NCBI GenBank assembly: GCA_964469055.1
Contig: CAYXXN010000017.1
Span: forward strand, 1-26,536
DNA: 26,536 nt
Source of the DNA: CAYXXN01 sp964469055
GTDB lineage: Bacteria > Acidobacteriota > Thermoanaerobaculia > Multivoradales > JAHEKO01
Reading direction: 5' to 3'
In this document: positions 12,063 to 19,137 of the stretch, in pieces
How the letters are laid out: each line of letters begins with the position of its first letter
Numbering within the stretch: the first letter of the stretch is position 1
Program-made: the position numbers and the translations under genes
Notes under the pieces: generated by a model
The model's input: the letters and a program-made list of their open reading frames with translations, nothing else
Databases searched by the model: none
Told to the model about the DNA's origin: nothing

Positions 12063-14344
12063 AGCTCCGAGTACCTCTTGCGCAGCCGCTGGCGCACGAT
12101 CTCGGCCGCGGTGTTGACCAGGAAGGTGACGACGAAGAGCAGCAGCGCGGCGAGGAACAGCACCCGGTAGAGCGTGCCGCCGTGCGGCGCCTCGGGGATC
12201 TCGACCGCGATGTTGGCCGACAGCGTGCGGAAGCCGTTGAACGGGTTCCAGTCCATGATCGGCGTGTTGCCGGTCGCCATCAACACGATCATCGTCTCGC
12301 CGACGGCACGGCCGAAGCCGACCATGATCGCGGAGAAGATGCCAGGGCTCGCCGACGGCAACACGACGCGGGTGACCGTCTGCCAGCGGTTGGCGCCCAG
12401 GGCGAGCGAGCCGGCGACCAGGTTGCGGGGCACGTTCGAGAAGGCGTCCTCCGAGATCGCGAAGATGATGGGGATCACCGCGAACCCCATCGCCAAGCCG
12501 ATGACGACGGCGTTGCGCTGGTCGTAGGGCAGGCCGATCGTCGCCAGCAGCCAGCGCTGGAAGCTGCCGCCGAACAGGGCGTCCTCGACCGGCCGCGATA
12601 GGGCGATGCAGAGCCAGAGGCCGAGCGCCAACACCACCATGAACAGCACGACCTCGGTGCCCGACCACAGGCGGCCGCGGATGCGTCGCGGGGCAAGCTG
12701 CCAGGCGAGGCCAGCCAACAGGACGAGCGGGGGCAAGATGAGCAACGCCAGGATCAAGGCCGGGAAGTAGCCTTCGAGCCGCGGCGCCAGCCACAGCCCG
12801 GCCAGGAAGCCCAGCACCACGCTCGGCAGCGCCGCCATGATCTCGACCGTCGGCTTGACGTAGCGCACCAAGCGCGGGTGCATGAACTGGGAGGCGTACA
12901 TGGCGCCGAAGACTCCCAAGGGGATCGCCAGCAGGAGCGAGTAGACCGTGCCCTTGAGGGTGCCCAGGAGCAGCGGCGTCAGCGAGAGCTTGCTCTCGAA
13001 ATCGTCCGTGCCGCCGGTCGACTGCCAGACGTAGTCCGGTTCGGCGTAGCCCTCGTACCAGATCTTGCCGAAGAGCGCCCGCCCGGAGACCTCGGGATGG
13101 GGGTTGTCGATGGCTACCTCCGCCAGGTGCCCAGAGCCGAGCAGGTAGGCGGCGTCCGCCTTGGGCGCGAAGGTCAGGGCTTCCACGCCCGACAGCGGCG
13201 CCGCGCCGCGCCACAGCGTGCGCTCAGAGGTCGAGTAGTAGAGGCCGAGGAGGCCGGTGTCGTCGAGGGCGAGAAAGCCCTTGCTGCGGGCCGATGGAAC
13301 GAGTTGCCGGATGGCGCCGGGGTGGCGGGGGAAATCCCGAATCCTCACCAGCCCGGTCTCGGCGACGTTCTCGTCGCCGCGCACCGGGAACCACACCGAG
13401 AGCGAACCGTCCTCCTGGCCGACGACCAGCGCGCGCTCGCCGATGAGCGTGGTCAGCGCCGTGATCGGAGACGGTCCGACGGAGATCGAGTGCAGCGGCC
13501 CGGGCACGCCGTCCCGCAGACTCCACTCGAGGAGCTCGCCCGCCGGGCCGGCGGCATACAGGGTCCGTTGGAGTCCGTCGAGGAGCAAGTGCGGTAGCTC
13601 CGCGGGGGTTTCCAGGCGGTGGTGCGACAGCGACTCGGTGACCGCGCCGGTAAAGTCGTTGGTCGACACGGCCCGCCGCACGAGCACCAGCGAGCCGTCG
13701 CCGAGCTGGGCCGCGACGAGCGCCTCGCCCTCCTCCCCGAGCCGGGCGGCCAGCGAGCGGATCGGGGCGGCCTCGGCTCCGGGGACCGCCACGACGACGG
13801 GCGTCCCGAGCAACGCCTCGACCACCCGCGTCTGCTCAGCAAAGCGCACCCCGAAGCCCACGGCGACGAGAGCCACCTGTCCGTCCCCGGTCGCCGCTGC
13901 CATCGTGGAGGTCGTGGCGGCCGTCGCCGTGACCCGTCGGGCGGCGGTGGTCGGCGCGGCCTCCCCGGGCGTGGGAGCGAGCGCCAGATCGACCGCCGCC
14001 AATGGCTCGCCACCGGCTACCGGAAACACCCGCACCCGACCGTCGCCCGAGAGGACGACGGCGTGGGTGCGGTGCTCGTCCACGATCATGGCGCGCGCGT
14101 CGTCGACCGCCAGCGGGACGATGCGTCCGGGCACGACGGCCGCCGCCCGGGCGAGTGGAACGACCTCGACGAGAATGAACACCAGGATGCCCAGGATGCC
14201 AGCGATGATGGCGATGCCTCCGGCGGCGATCGCCCAGCGGGCGAGCCGGTCCGCGAGCAGCCGCCGTGGCGCCGTGCGCGGGCGGCTGCGGGCGGCGGCC
14301 GCAGCGCGGGCCGCGGGGGGCGCGCCGAGGGGTGCGGTCGTCAT
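12059..14344 (-). CDS. pstC: Phosphate ABC transporter permease PstC (long form with propeller-like domain)
   Basis: This 761-residue permease is more than twice E. coli PstC. A short Ala/Arg-rich cytoplasmic N-terminus is followed by TM1 (about 35-62). A large extracytoplasmic region (about 65-440) then shows repeated beta-strand patterns such as VVLSGDGRVRVFP, VVGQEDGSLSVWFP and FLALDDTGLLGLYY, which look like blades of a WD/beta-propeller. The permease core (about 455-761) holds the EAA loop SEDAFSNVPRNLVAGSLALGA. The ATG at 14344 overlaps the pstS stop by one base (TGATG). A TTG one codon upstream is possible but less likely. It forms the translocation pore with PstA. Confidence 0.93.
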   Translation of the reverse strand: MTTAPLGAPPAARAAAAARSRPRTAPRRLLADRLARWAIAAGGIAIIAGILGILVFILVEVVPLARAAAVVPGRIVPLAVDDARAMIVDEHRTHAVVLSGDGRVRVFPVAGGEPLAAVDLALAPTPGEAAPTTAARRVTATAATTSTMAAATGDGQVALVAVGFGVRFAEQTRVVEALLGTPVVVAVPGAEAAPIRSLAARLGEEGEALVAAQLGDGSLVLVRRAVSTNDFTGAVTESLSHHRLETPAELPHLLLDGLQRTLYAAGPAGELLEWSLRDGVPGPLHSISVGPSPITALTTLIGERALVVGQEDGSLSVWFPVRGDENVAETGLVRIRDFPRHPGAIRQLVPSARSKGFLALDDTGLLGLYYSTSERTLWRGAAPLSGVEALTFAPKADAAYLLGSGHLAEVAIDNPHPEVSGRALFGKIWYEGYAEPDYVWQSTGGTDDFESKLSLTPLLLGTLKGTVYSLLLAIPLGVFGAMYASQFMHPRLVRYVKPTVEIMAALPSVVLGFLAGLWLAPRLEGYFPALILALLILPPLVLLAGLAWQLAPRRIRGRLWSGTEVVLFMVVLALGLWLCIALSRPVEDALFGGSFQRWLLATIGLPYDQRNAVVIGLAMGFAVIPIIFAISEDAFSNVPRNLVAGSLALGANRWQTVTRVVLPSASPGIFSAIMVGFGRAVGETMIVLMATGNTPIMDWNPFNGFRTLSANIAVEIPEAPHGGTLYRVLFLAALLLFVVTFLVNTAAEIVRQRLRKRYSEL

Positions 14345-15315
14345 CAACGCAGCTTACTGACTTCCTCCTGCTGCTGGAGGCCGGTCAGCGGCAGATAGCC
14401 GTCCTTGACGACGGTCTCCTGGCCCTCGTGACTCAGCACGAAGGTGAGGAACTGCTGCACCAGCGGATCCATCGGCTGGTTGGGCGCCTTGTTGACGTAG
14501 ACGTAGAGGAACCGGGCCAGAGGATAGTTGCCGGAGTAGACGTCGGCCGGCTCGGTGCTGTAGTAGCTCCCGTCGGTGCCGGACAGGGCCACGGGCTTGA
14601 CGCCCGACGTGCGATAGCCGATGCCGCTGTAGCCCACGCCGTAGAGGTCCTCGGTCACGCCCTGGACGACCGAGGCCGAGCCCGGCTGCTCCTTGACCGT
14701 GTCCTTGTAGTCGCCCCGGCAGAGGGCGTTCTCCTTGAAGTAGCCGTAGGTGCCGGAGGCCGAGTTGCGGCCGTAGAGACTGATCGGACGGCTCGCCCAG
14801 TCCCCGGTCAAACCGGCCTGGCCCCAGGTCGCGATGTTGCGGCCGGCGCCGCAGGCCCGCCCCTTGGAGAAGATCGCGTCGACCTGGTCGATGCTGAACC
14901 GCTCGACGGGATTGTCCTGGTTGACGTAGACGGCGAGCGCGTCGATCGCGACCCTGAATGGGGTCGGCTCGTAGCCGAAGACCCTCTCGAACTCGTCGAT
15001 CTCGGTCGACCGCATCTCGCGGCTCATCGGCCCGAGCTGCGCCGTGCCGGCGATCAGCGCCGGCGGCGCCGTCGAGGAGCCCTTGCCCTCGATCTGGATG
15101 CGCACGTTCGGGTACTGGCGCTGGAAGCCCTCGGCCCACAGCGTCATCAGGTTGTTCAGCGTGTCGGAACCGATCGAGTTCAGGTTGCCCGACACGCCGC
15201 TCGTCGTCTGGTAGGGGGGAATCGCTGCGTCGACCTGGACGGCCTGGCCGAAGCCGGCTCCCGCAGTGGCGAAGGCCGCGACGGCGATCGCGCCGAGCTG
15301 GCGTGCAAGCGTCAT
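14344..15315 (-). CDS. pstS: Phosphate-binding periplasmic protein
   Basis: This 323-residue solute-binding protein for high-affinity phosphate uptake has a signal peptide at residues 1-25 (MTLARQLGAIAVAAFATAGAG). The mature part carries phosphate-site loops: IGSDTLNNL, a GKGSSTAP segment, and YGRNSASGTYGYF. The start ATG 15315 is chosen because it gives a proper signal peptide and has AGAGGAGA (15323-15330) 8 nt upstream. The in-frame ATG at 15507 would add 64 Arg/Pro-rich residues across the Pho-box region and is rejected. It is first gene of the operon pstSCAB-phoBR. A PhoB-box-like promoter lies 68-134 nt upstream. Confidence 0.95.
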   Translation of the reverse strand: MTLARQLGAIAVAAFATAGAGFGQAVQVDAAIPPYQTTSGVSGNLNSIGSDTLNNLMTLWAEGFQRQYPNVRIQIEGKGSSTAPPALIAGTAQLGPMSREMRSTEIDEFERVFGYEPTPFRVAIDALAVYVNQDNPVERFSIDQVDAIFSKGRACGAGRNIATWGQAGLTGDWASRPISLYGRNSASGTYGYFKENALCRGDYKDTVKEQPGSASVVQGVTEDLYGVGYSGIGYRTSGVKPVALSGTDGSYYSTEPADVYSGNYPLARFLYVYVNKAPNQPMDPLVQQFLTFVLSHEGQETVVKDGYLPLTGLQQQEEVSKLR

Positions 15316-15382
15316 GATTCGTTCTCCTCTCGGGTTGCGAGGGTCCAACCGGCCCGGGCGGGCCTGCCCTCGGTCGGCCGGC

Positions 15383-15449
15383 AGTCTGGCCGCCCGGTTT
15401 GTCACCACCGGGTCCCCTCTGTGACAACGACGTGACAGGGCCTGGACGG
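15383..15449 (-). promoter_or_regulatory. Candidate Pho-box promoter of pstS
   Basis: Read on the minus strand, 7-mers CCGTCCA (15449-15443), CTGTCAC (15438-15432) and TTGTCAC (15427-15421) are separated by 4-nt spacers GGCC and GTCG. This is the 7+4 geometry of E. coli PhoB boxes (CTGTCAT repeats). Two further cells in the same 11-bp phase are degenerate (15416-15410 and 15405-15399). The best -10 candidate in register is CAGACT (15388-15383), only 3 of 6 matches, 10 nt after the last cell. The box is convincing; the -10 is not. Confidence 0.62.
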
Positions 15450-15464
15450 CCGGGCGTCGCCTAG

Positions 15465-15520
15465 CCGTGACCAGCCCGTCACCCGCTGGGAATCGGCGCG
15501 TCACCATGACGCGTTACAAG
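15465..15520 (+). promoter_or_regulatory. Candidate Pho-box promoter of the small gene at 15579
   Basis: 7-mers CCGTGAC (15465), CCGTCAC (15476), TGGGAAT (15487, degenerate) and GCGTCAC (15498-15504) repeat every 11 bp. Exactly 10 nt later comes TACAAG (15515-15520), a 4 of 6 match to the -10 consensus. The phase continues that of the pstS boxes on the other strand. The predicted mRNA start near 15527 would leave a leader of about 52 nt holding a short hairpin (15529-15543). Confidence 0.55.
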
Positions 15521-15528
15521 GGGCGAGA

Positions 15529-15543
15529 CGGGCTTCGAGCCCG
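15529..15543 (+). promoter_or_regulatory. Short hairpin in the 5' leader of the small Pho-linked gene
   Basis: CGGGCT and AGCCCG form a 6-bp perfect stem around a TCG loop, just after the predicted transcription start and 35 nt before the start codon. It has no U tract, so it is not a terminator; it could protect the mRNA 5' end. The pairing is seen directly; the role is unknown. Confidence 0.3.
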
Positions 15544-15565
15544 GAGCGCCGCCCCGAGGCGACGC

Positions 15566-15572
15566 GGGAGGA
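15566..15572 (+). promoter_or_regulatory. Shine-Dalgarno site of the small gene at 15579
   Basis: GGGAGGA ends 6 nt before the ATG at 15579. Strong ribosome sites are not universal in this window, so this one is good evidence that the small frame is translated and fixes its start. Confidence 0.65.
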
Positions 15573-15578
15573 CCCGCC

Positions 15579-15902
15579 ATGCGGACCAGCACCGTCTCCC
15601 CCACCCCCAGGCCCAGCCCCGTGTCGAGGCCGCGCCGGCCCCGCCGCCCGAGCCGCTTCCCCGCCGCCGCAGCCTGGCAGGGACCCACCCTGGGTGAGTT
15701 CGTGGCCCGGGCCGAGAGCGAGTTCGGTTCCCAGGCGCTCCACACCCACGCGGAGGACGCGACCCTCCTCGGCAGCCGGGCACGGGGCGCCAGCTCCCTG
15801 ACCGGTCTCACGGCCGGTGAACGCCTCTCCCCCGAAGTCCTGCGTGACCTCTGCCGTAGCTGGGGCTTGCCCCCCGAGGACTTCGGGGTCGACGCCGACT
15901 GA
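15579..15902 (+). CDS. Uncharacterised 107-residue protein, likely Pho-regulated
   Basis: I do not recognise the family. The first 30 residues are rich in Pro, Arg and Ser (PTPRPSP, RPRRPRRPSR) and probably disordered. From about residue 34 a structured part begins (PTLGEFVARAESEFG). The C-terminus (LSPEVLRDLCRSWGLPPEDFGVDAD) looks like an amphipathic helix followed by an acidic tail. There is no signal peptide or membrane segment, so it is probably cytoplasmic. Evidence that it is a gene: a GGGAGGA ribosome site 6 nt before the ATG, a Pho-box-like promoter with a well-placed -10, and its position between divergent pstS and convergent phoU (14 nt to the phoU stop). The context suggests a role in phosphate starvation, perhaps with PhoU. 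A faint likeness of the C-terminal helix to HicA-type proteins is too weak to use. Confidence 0.6.
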   Translation: MRTSTVSPTPRPSPVSRPRRPRRPSRFPAAAAWQGPTLGEFVARAESEFGSQALHTHAEDATLLGSRARGASSLTGLTAGERLSPEVLRDLCRSWGLPPEDFGVDAD

Positions 15903-15916
15903 CGTCCCGTCGCTCC

Positions 15917-16600
15917 TCAGTTAGCTGCCGGGTCGGCCGCCGTCAGCGCCTTCTCGTGCCGGATGTCGCGACCTTCGACGTAGTAGACGACGTCCTCGGA
16001 GATATTGGTCGCGTGGTCCGCGATGCGTTCTAGGTTGCGAGCGATGAGCAGCAAGTGGAGGGCGCGGTTCACCGTCTTCGGATCCTCGATCATGTAGGTC
16101 AGCAGCTCCCGGAACAGCTGTTTGTAGAGGGCATCGATCTCGTCGTCGCGGCGGCAGACAGCGATGGCGAGGCGCGCGTCCCGCCGCACGAAGGCGTCGA
16201 GGCTGTCGCGCACCATGTTGCGCACCAGCTCCGAGAGGCGCGGCAGGTCGACGTAGGGTTTGAGCTGCGGCTCCTCGTTGAGCACGATGACCGACTGGGC
16301 GATGTTCACGGCCGAGTCCGCGACGCGCTCCAGGTCGTTGACGATCTTCATCACCGAGACCAGGAACCGCAAGTCGACAGCCGTCGGCTGACGGGTCGCC
16401 AGCAATCGGGCGCAGTCCTCGTCGATCTCCTTCTCCAGCCGGTCCACGTCGCGATCGTGGGCGCGGATCGCCTCGGCCTGCGCCGCGTTGCGGTCGACCA
16501 GCGCCTGCATGGCGCCGGTGACCATCGCCTCCACCTCGCCGCCCATGCGCAGCAGCTCCTGTCGGATGCTCTCCAGGTCCTGGTCGAGATGACGTTCCAT
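15917..16600 (-). CDS. phoU: Phosphate signalling / transport accessory protein PhoU
   Basis: This 227-residue all-helical protein has the two PhoU repeats, each with its E-x-x-x-x-D metal-binding signature: NDLERVADSAVNI in the first (about residues 88-100) and RNLERIADHATNISED in the second (about 190-205). PhoU links Pst transporter activity to PhoR and represses the Pho response when phosphate is plentiful. The ATG has GAGGAA (16604-16609) just upstream. Unlike E. coli, where phoU ends the pst operon, here it is a separate minus-strand unit. It has its own Pho-box-like promoter and is separated from pstS by an oppositely oriented gene. Its length is normal for the family. Confidence 0.95.
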   Translation of the reverse strand: MERHLDQDLESIRQELLRMGGEVEAMVTGAMQALVDRNAAQAEAIRAHDRDVDRLEKEIDEDCARLLATRQPTAVDLRFLVSVMKIVNDLERVADSAVNIAQSVIVLNEEPQLKPYVDLPRLSELVRNMVRDSLDAFVRRDARLAIAVCRRDDEIDALYKQLFRELLTYMIEDPKTVNRALHLLLIARNLERIADHATNISEDVVYYVEGRDIRHEKALTAADPAAN

Positions 16601-16659
16601 GGGTTCCTCGGGGCGATCCTACTCCGCTCGGTCGGCCGGAGGCAGCCTGCCGCAGCGGC

Positions 16660-16715
16660 AATGTAGGTCGCGCCCTTGACGGCCGGTGGGCCGCCGCGTG
16701 ACGCGCCGGTGACAG
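16660..16715 (-). promoter_or_regulatory. Candidate Pho-box promoter of phoU
   Basis: On the minus strand, CTGTCAC (16715-16709), GCGTCAC (16704-16698), CGGCCCA (16693-16687, degenerate) and CCGTCAA (16682-16676) repeat every 11 bp. Exactly 10 nt further lies TACATT (16665-16660), 4 of 6 matches to the -10 consensus. Transcription would start near 16653, giving a leader of about 53 nt ending in the GAGGAA ribosome site. Confidence 0.62.
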
Positions 16716-16730
16716 CGCGCCTCGCCGGCG

Positions 16731-16786
16731 CTGTCGCAGGGCCGTCACCTCTCTGTCGCAGCGCTGCCAGCGCCGCCCCATATGCT
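16731..16786 (+). promoter_or_regulatory. Candidate Pho-box promoter of the phosphate-porin gene
   Basis: CTGTCGC (16731), CCGTCAC (16742), CTGTCGC (16753) and CTGCCAG (16764-16770) are four 7-mers with 4-nt spacers AGGG, CTCT and AGCG. The -10 candidate TATGCT (16781-16786, 4 of 6) starts exactly 10 nt after the last 7-mer, the spacing known for E. coli Pho promoters, where the last repeat takes the place of the -35. This is the clearest Pho promoter in the window. It shares its 11-bp phase with the divergent phoU boxes, which end 15 bp away. Confidence 0.72.
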
Positions 16787-16855
16787 GCCAGGCGCTCGCA
16801 CGAGCCGCTCCCAGCGGCGGCGTGCGATTCAACCAAGACGAAAGGAGAGTTGGCA

Positions 16856-18250
16856 ATGCGCAAGGCACTGTTGCGAGCCGCCGCGCTCTGCGCGCTCGCG
16901 GTCGCGTTCACCGCCGCGCCCGGGCGGGCCCAGGTCATGGGTCTGTTTTACCAGGAGGTCGAGACGGAGGACCGGGTCTACGTCTTCAACACGGCGGAGG
17001 CCTATCAGCGCTACACCGCGGGCGGCGAGATCGGCATCTCGGTGACGCTCGTCGGCCGCGCCGAGGGCGGCAAGACCCTGGTCGGCGACAACGAGACCGC
17101 CATCGATCTCTACCTCTTCAAGCACGACCTCCCGCCGTACGAGCGGCCCACGGTGCCGTTCAAGAAGGTGGAGGACTACATCACCTACAAGGACGGCAAG
17201 CTCGGCTTCAAGTTCGCGGCCGGCGAGGTCTCGCTGTCGAACCGCCTCCAGAGCCGCTTCACCCAGTCCGAGGTGGTCAATGGTCCGGACGTCGGCTCCT
17301 TCCGTCTGCGCCGCATGAAGACGACGATCGAGGGCTCGATCTACAAAAACTGGCGCTTCAAGCTGCAGGGGAACTGGGTGGGCGGCGACGTCGTACAGAG
17401 CGTGCGCTTCGACCCCGCGACGCAGACTCTCTCCGCCACGACCGGTCGCGACACGGTCCTCGAGGACGCCGAGATCTGGTACGGACGCAACCCCCTGGCC
17501 ACGATCTGGGTGGGCCAGGGTAAGGCCTACTTCGGCCGCCAGCAGCTCACTTCGTCTGGCAAGCTGCAGTTCGTCGATCGCTCGGTCTATGACGGCCGCT
17601 TTCACCCCGGTCGTGACCAGGGCATCGGACTGATCGGGGTCAACCGCGCCAAGACGTTCGAGTACAACCTCGGCATCTACAACGGCAACCAGCTCAACCG
17701 CACGGCCAACGACAACGACGAGTTCCTGCTCGCGGGCCGCGCCATCTGGACGCCGTTCGGCGAGTACAAGCTCGAGGAGAGCTCGCTCGACTACCCGACG
17801 ACACCCAAGCTGGCGATCGGCGTCGGCTTCCTCGAGAACACCACCGGCACGGAGACGACCACGTCCAACTCCAAGGTCGACATCAGCCGCGTTGGCGCCG
17901 AGGTGGCCTTCAAGCTGCGCGGCTTCAATATGGTCGGCGAGTACGTCCAGGAGGAGTCCCAGCCGCAGGCCACTGGGGTGACGACCGACATCGACGGCTT
18001 CTACGCGCAGCTCGGCTACCTCTTCCCCAACCAGAAGTTCGAGCTCGCCGGTCGTTACTCCGACTTCTCGTCCAACGACACCGTGAGCTCCGCGTTCCCC
18101 GATCTCACGGAGACGGGCGGGGCGCTCTCCTGGTACTTCAGCAAGCACAACCACAAGCTGCAGGGCGACGTCCTCGAGATCGAGCGCGACACCGGCAGCG
18201 GCCCGGTCACGACGACGGAGATCCGGCTGCAGCTGCAGTTGATCTTCTAG
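16856..18250 (+). CDS. OprP/OprO-like phosphate-selective outer-membrane porin
   Basis: This 464-residue outer-membrane beta-barrel belongs to the porin O/P family. It has a signal peptide (MRKALLRAAALCALAVAFTAAPGRAQ, likely cleaved after GRA). Its repeated alternating strands include FRLRRMKTTIEGSIYKNWRFKLQGNW and the family segment FGRQQLTSSGKLQFVDRS. The C-terminal strand ends in Phe (RLQLQLIF), as expected for barrel assembly. The start ATG 16856 is set by AAAGGAGAG (16841-16849) and the signal peptide; upstream in-frame starts would run through the promoter. Pho-box repeats upstream support a role in taking up phosphate or polyphosphate across the outer membrane in starvation. A strong hairpin terminator follows 30 nt after the stop. 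Confidence 0.88.
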   Translation: MRKALLRAAALCALAVAFTAAPGRAQVMGLFYQEVETEDRVYVFNTAEAYQRYTAGGEIGISVTLVGRAEGGKTLVGDNETAIDLYLFKHDLPPYERPTVPFKKVEDYITYKDGKLGFKFAAGEVSLSNRLQSRFTQSEVVNGPDVGSFRLRRMKTTIEGSIYKNWRFKLQGNWVGGDVVQSVRFDPATQTLSATTGRDTVLEDAEIWYGRNPLATIWVGQGKAYFGRQQLTSSGKLQFVDRSVYDGRFHPGRDQGIGLIGVNRAKTFEYNLGIYNGNQLNRTANDNDEFLLAGRAIWTPFGEYKLEESSLDYPTTPKLAIGVGFLENTTGTETTTSNSKVDISRVGAEVAFKLRGFNMVGEYVQEESQPQATGVTTDIDGFYAQLGYLFPNQKFELAGRYSDFSSNDTVSSAFPDLTETGGALSWYFSKHNHKLQGDVLEIERDTGSGPVTTTEIRLQLQLIF

Positions 18251-18280
18251 GCGGTTCCGCAGCACCCCCCGCCGTAGTTC

Positions 18281-18316
18281 CGAACGGGGTCGCGGGCTCT
18301 CCCGCGACCCCGTTCG
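18281..18316 (+). terminator. Intrinsic-terminator-like hairpin after the porin gene
   Basis: A perfect inverted repeat has 16-bp arms (18281-18296 and 18301-18316) around a CTCT loop. It lies 30 nt after the porin stop and 26 nt before the next gene. The downstream stretch is C/T-rich but has no clean T run, so release may be weaker than for a classical terminator. It isolates the Pho locus from the following gene. Confidence 0.7.
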
Positions 18317-18342
18317 CTCGCCCTCTCCTCTAGGATCGAGGC

Positions 18343-19134
18343 GTGGAGTGGATTCCCCTCGGCACCAACGGCTTCTTTCCGAGCTTCGGGCGGCAGACGA
18401 TGTCGTTCCTCCTCCTGGCTGGCGACCAGGCGCTCTTGCTCGACGCCGGCACGGGGGTCGGGCGGCTCGCCGAGCCCGCCTTGGCCGCCCGGCTCGGGGG
18501 CTGCGCCCGGCTCGACGTGCTGCTCACCCACTACCACCTGGATCACGTGGTCGGGCTGACCTACCTTCCGGCCCTGTGGCACGGGCCGTTCCAGGTGCAC
18601 GCGCCGGAGCGACCGCTGGTGGACGCAGCGGCTCGCGAGAGCCTCGATCGGCTCGTCGGCCCGCCGCTCTTCCCCAAGCCCCTGGCCGCGCATGAGCCCC
18701 CGGTCGAGGTGCTGCCCTACGCGAGGGACGAGCTCCTCATCGGTCCCTTCGAGTTGCGCCTGCGCCGTCAGCGGCACGCCGGCGGCTCGGTCGGAGTCCG
18801 GGTCGGCTCGGCCTTGGCCTACGTGACCGACAGCGAGGTCGACGAGGCGACGATCGACCTCGCCCGCGGTGTCGACACCCTGCTGCATGAGGTGTGGTGG
18901 ACCGACGCCGAGGCTGCGGCACCCGGCTTCGCGCCGCACGGACACTCCTGGGCAGGAGGCGTAGCGGATCTCGCCGATCGCGCCGGCGTTCGACGGCTGG
19001 CACCCGTTCACCACCACCCGCGACGCGGTCCGGAGGAACTCGAGGCCCTGGTGGGCGGCCTCGCGGCCGCGGCGGCGTGCGAGGTGCTCGCGGCCGAGGA
19101 GGGGCGCGAGTACACCGCGGCCGGCGGCCTCTGA
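18343..19134 (+). CDS. MBL-fold metal-dependent hydrolase (RNase Z / PhnP-like group)
   Basis: This 263-residue cytoplasmic metallo-beta-lactamase-fold protein has the metal motif THYHLDH (His63, His65, Asp67, His68). Further likely ligands are a His in RHAGGS (about 146), an Asp in YVTDSE (about 167) and a His in APVHHHP near the C-terminus. The layout, with an LLLDAGTG strand and a GHSWAGG segment, resembles the RNase Z/PhnP/cyclic phosphodiesterase branch rather than glyoxalases. The substrate is therefore probably a phosphodiester, but this is not certain. The GTG start has no clear Shine-Dalgarno. A TAGGAT hexamer (18331-18336) sits 6 nt before it, as in a leaderless gene. The gene stands alone between the porin terminator and convergent apaH, whose stop lies 3 nt away. 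Confidence 0.82.
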   Translation: MEWIPLGTNGFFPSFGRQTMSFLLLAGDQALLLDAGTGVGRLAEPALAARLGGCARLDVLLTHYHLDHVVGLTYLPALWHGPFQVHAPERPLVDAAARESLDRLVGPPLFPKPLAAHEPPVEVLPYARDELLIGPFELRLRRQRHAGGSVGVRVGSALAYVTDSEVDEATIDLARGVDTLLHEVWWTDAEAAAPGFAPHGHSWAGGVADLADRAGVRRLAPVHHHPRRGPEELEALVGGLAAAAACEVLAAEEGREYTAAGGL

Positions 19135-19137
19135 GCT

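Noticed and set aside
12063..13214. A PstA fusion reading upstream through the pstC gene
   Set aside because: The upstream part is out-of-frame pstC. GTG at 12062-12060 overlapping the pstC stop gives a sensible first TM segment.
15316..15507. A longer PstS start at ATG 15507
   Set aside because: It would add 64 basic, Pro-rich residues before the signal peptide and would place the Pho boxes inside coding sequence. ATG 15315 has a ribosome site and a proper signal peptide.
15579..15902. HicA-like toxin identity for the small Pho-linked protein
   Set aside because: Only the C-terminal helix (LSPEVLRDLCRSWGLPPEDF) is loosely similar. The Gly-His catalytic pattern of HicA and an adjacent HicB partner are missing.
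15903..15916. A terminator between the small gene and phoU
   Set aside because: The 14-nt gap has no inverted repeat long enough to form a hairpin.
16829..18265. A 478-codon minus-strand frame opposite the porin gene
   Set aside because: It is antisense to a porin gene with signal peptide, ribosome site and Pho promoter, and its translation has no domain features.
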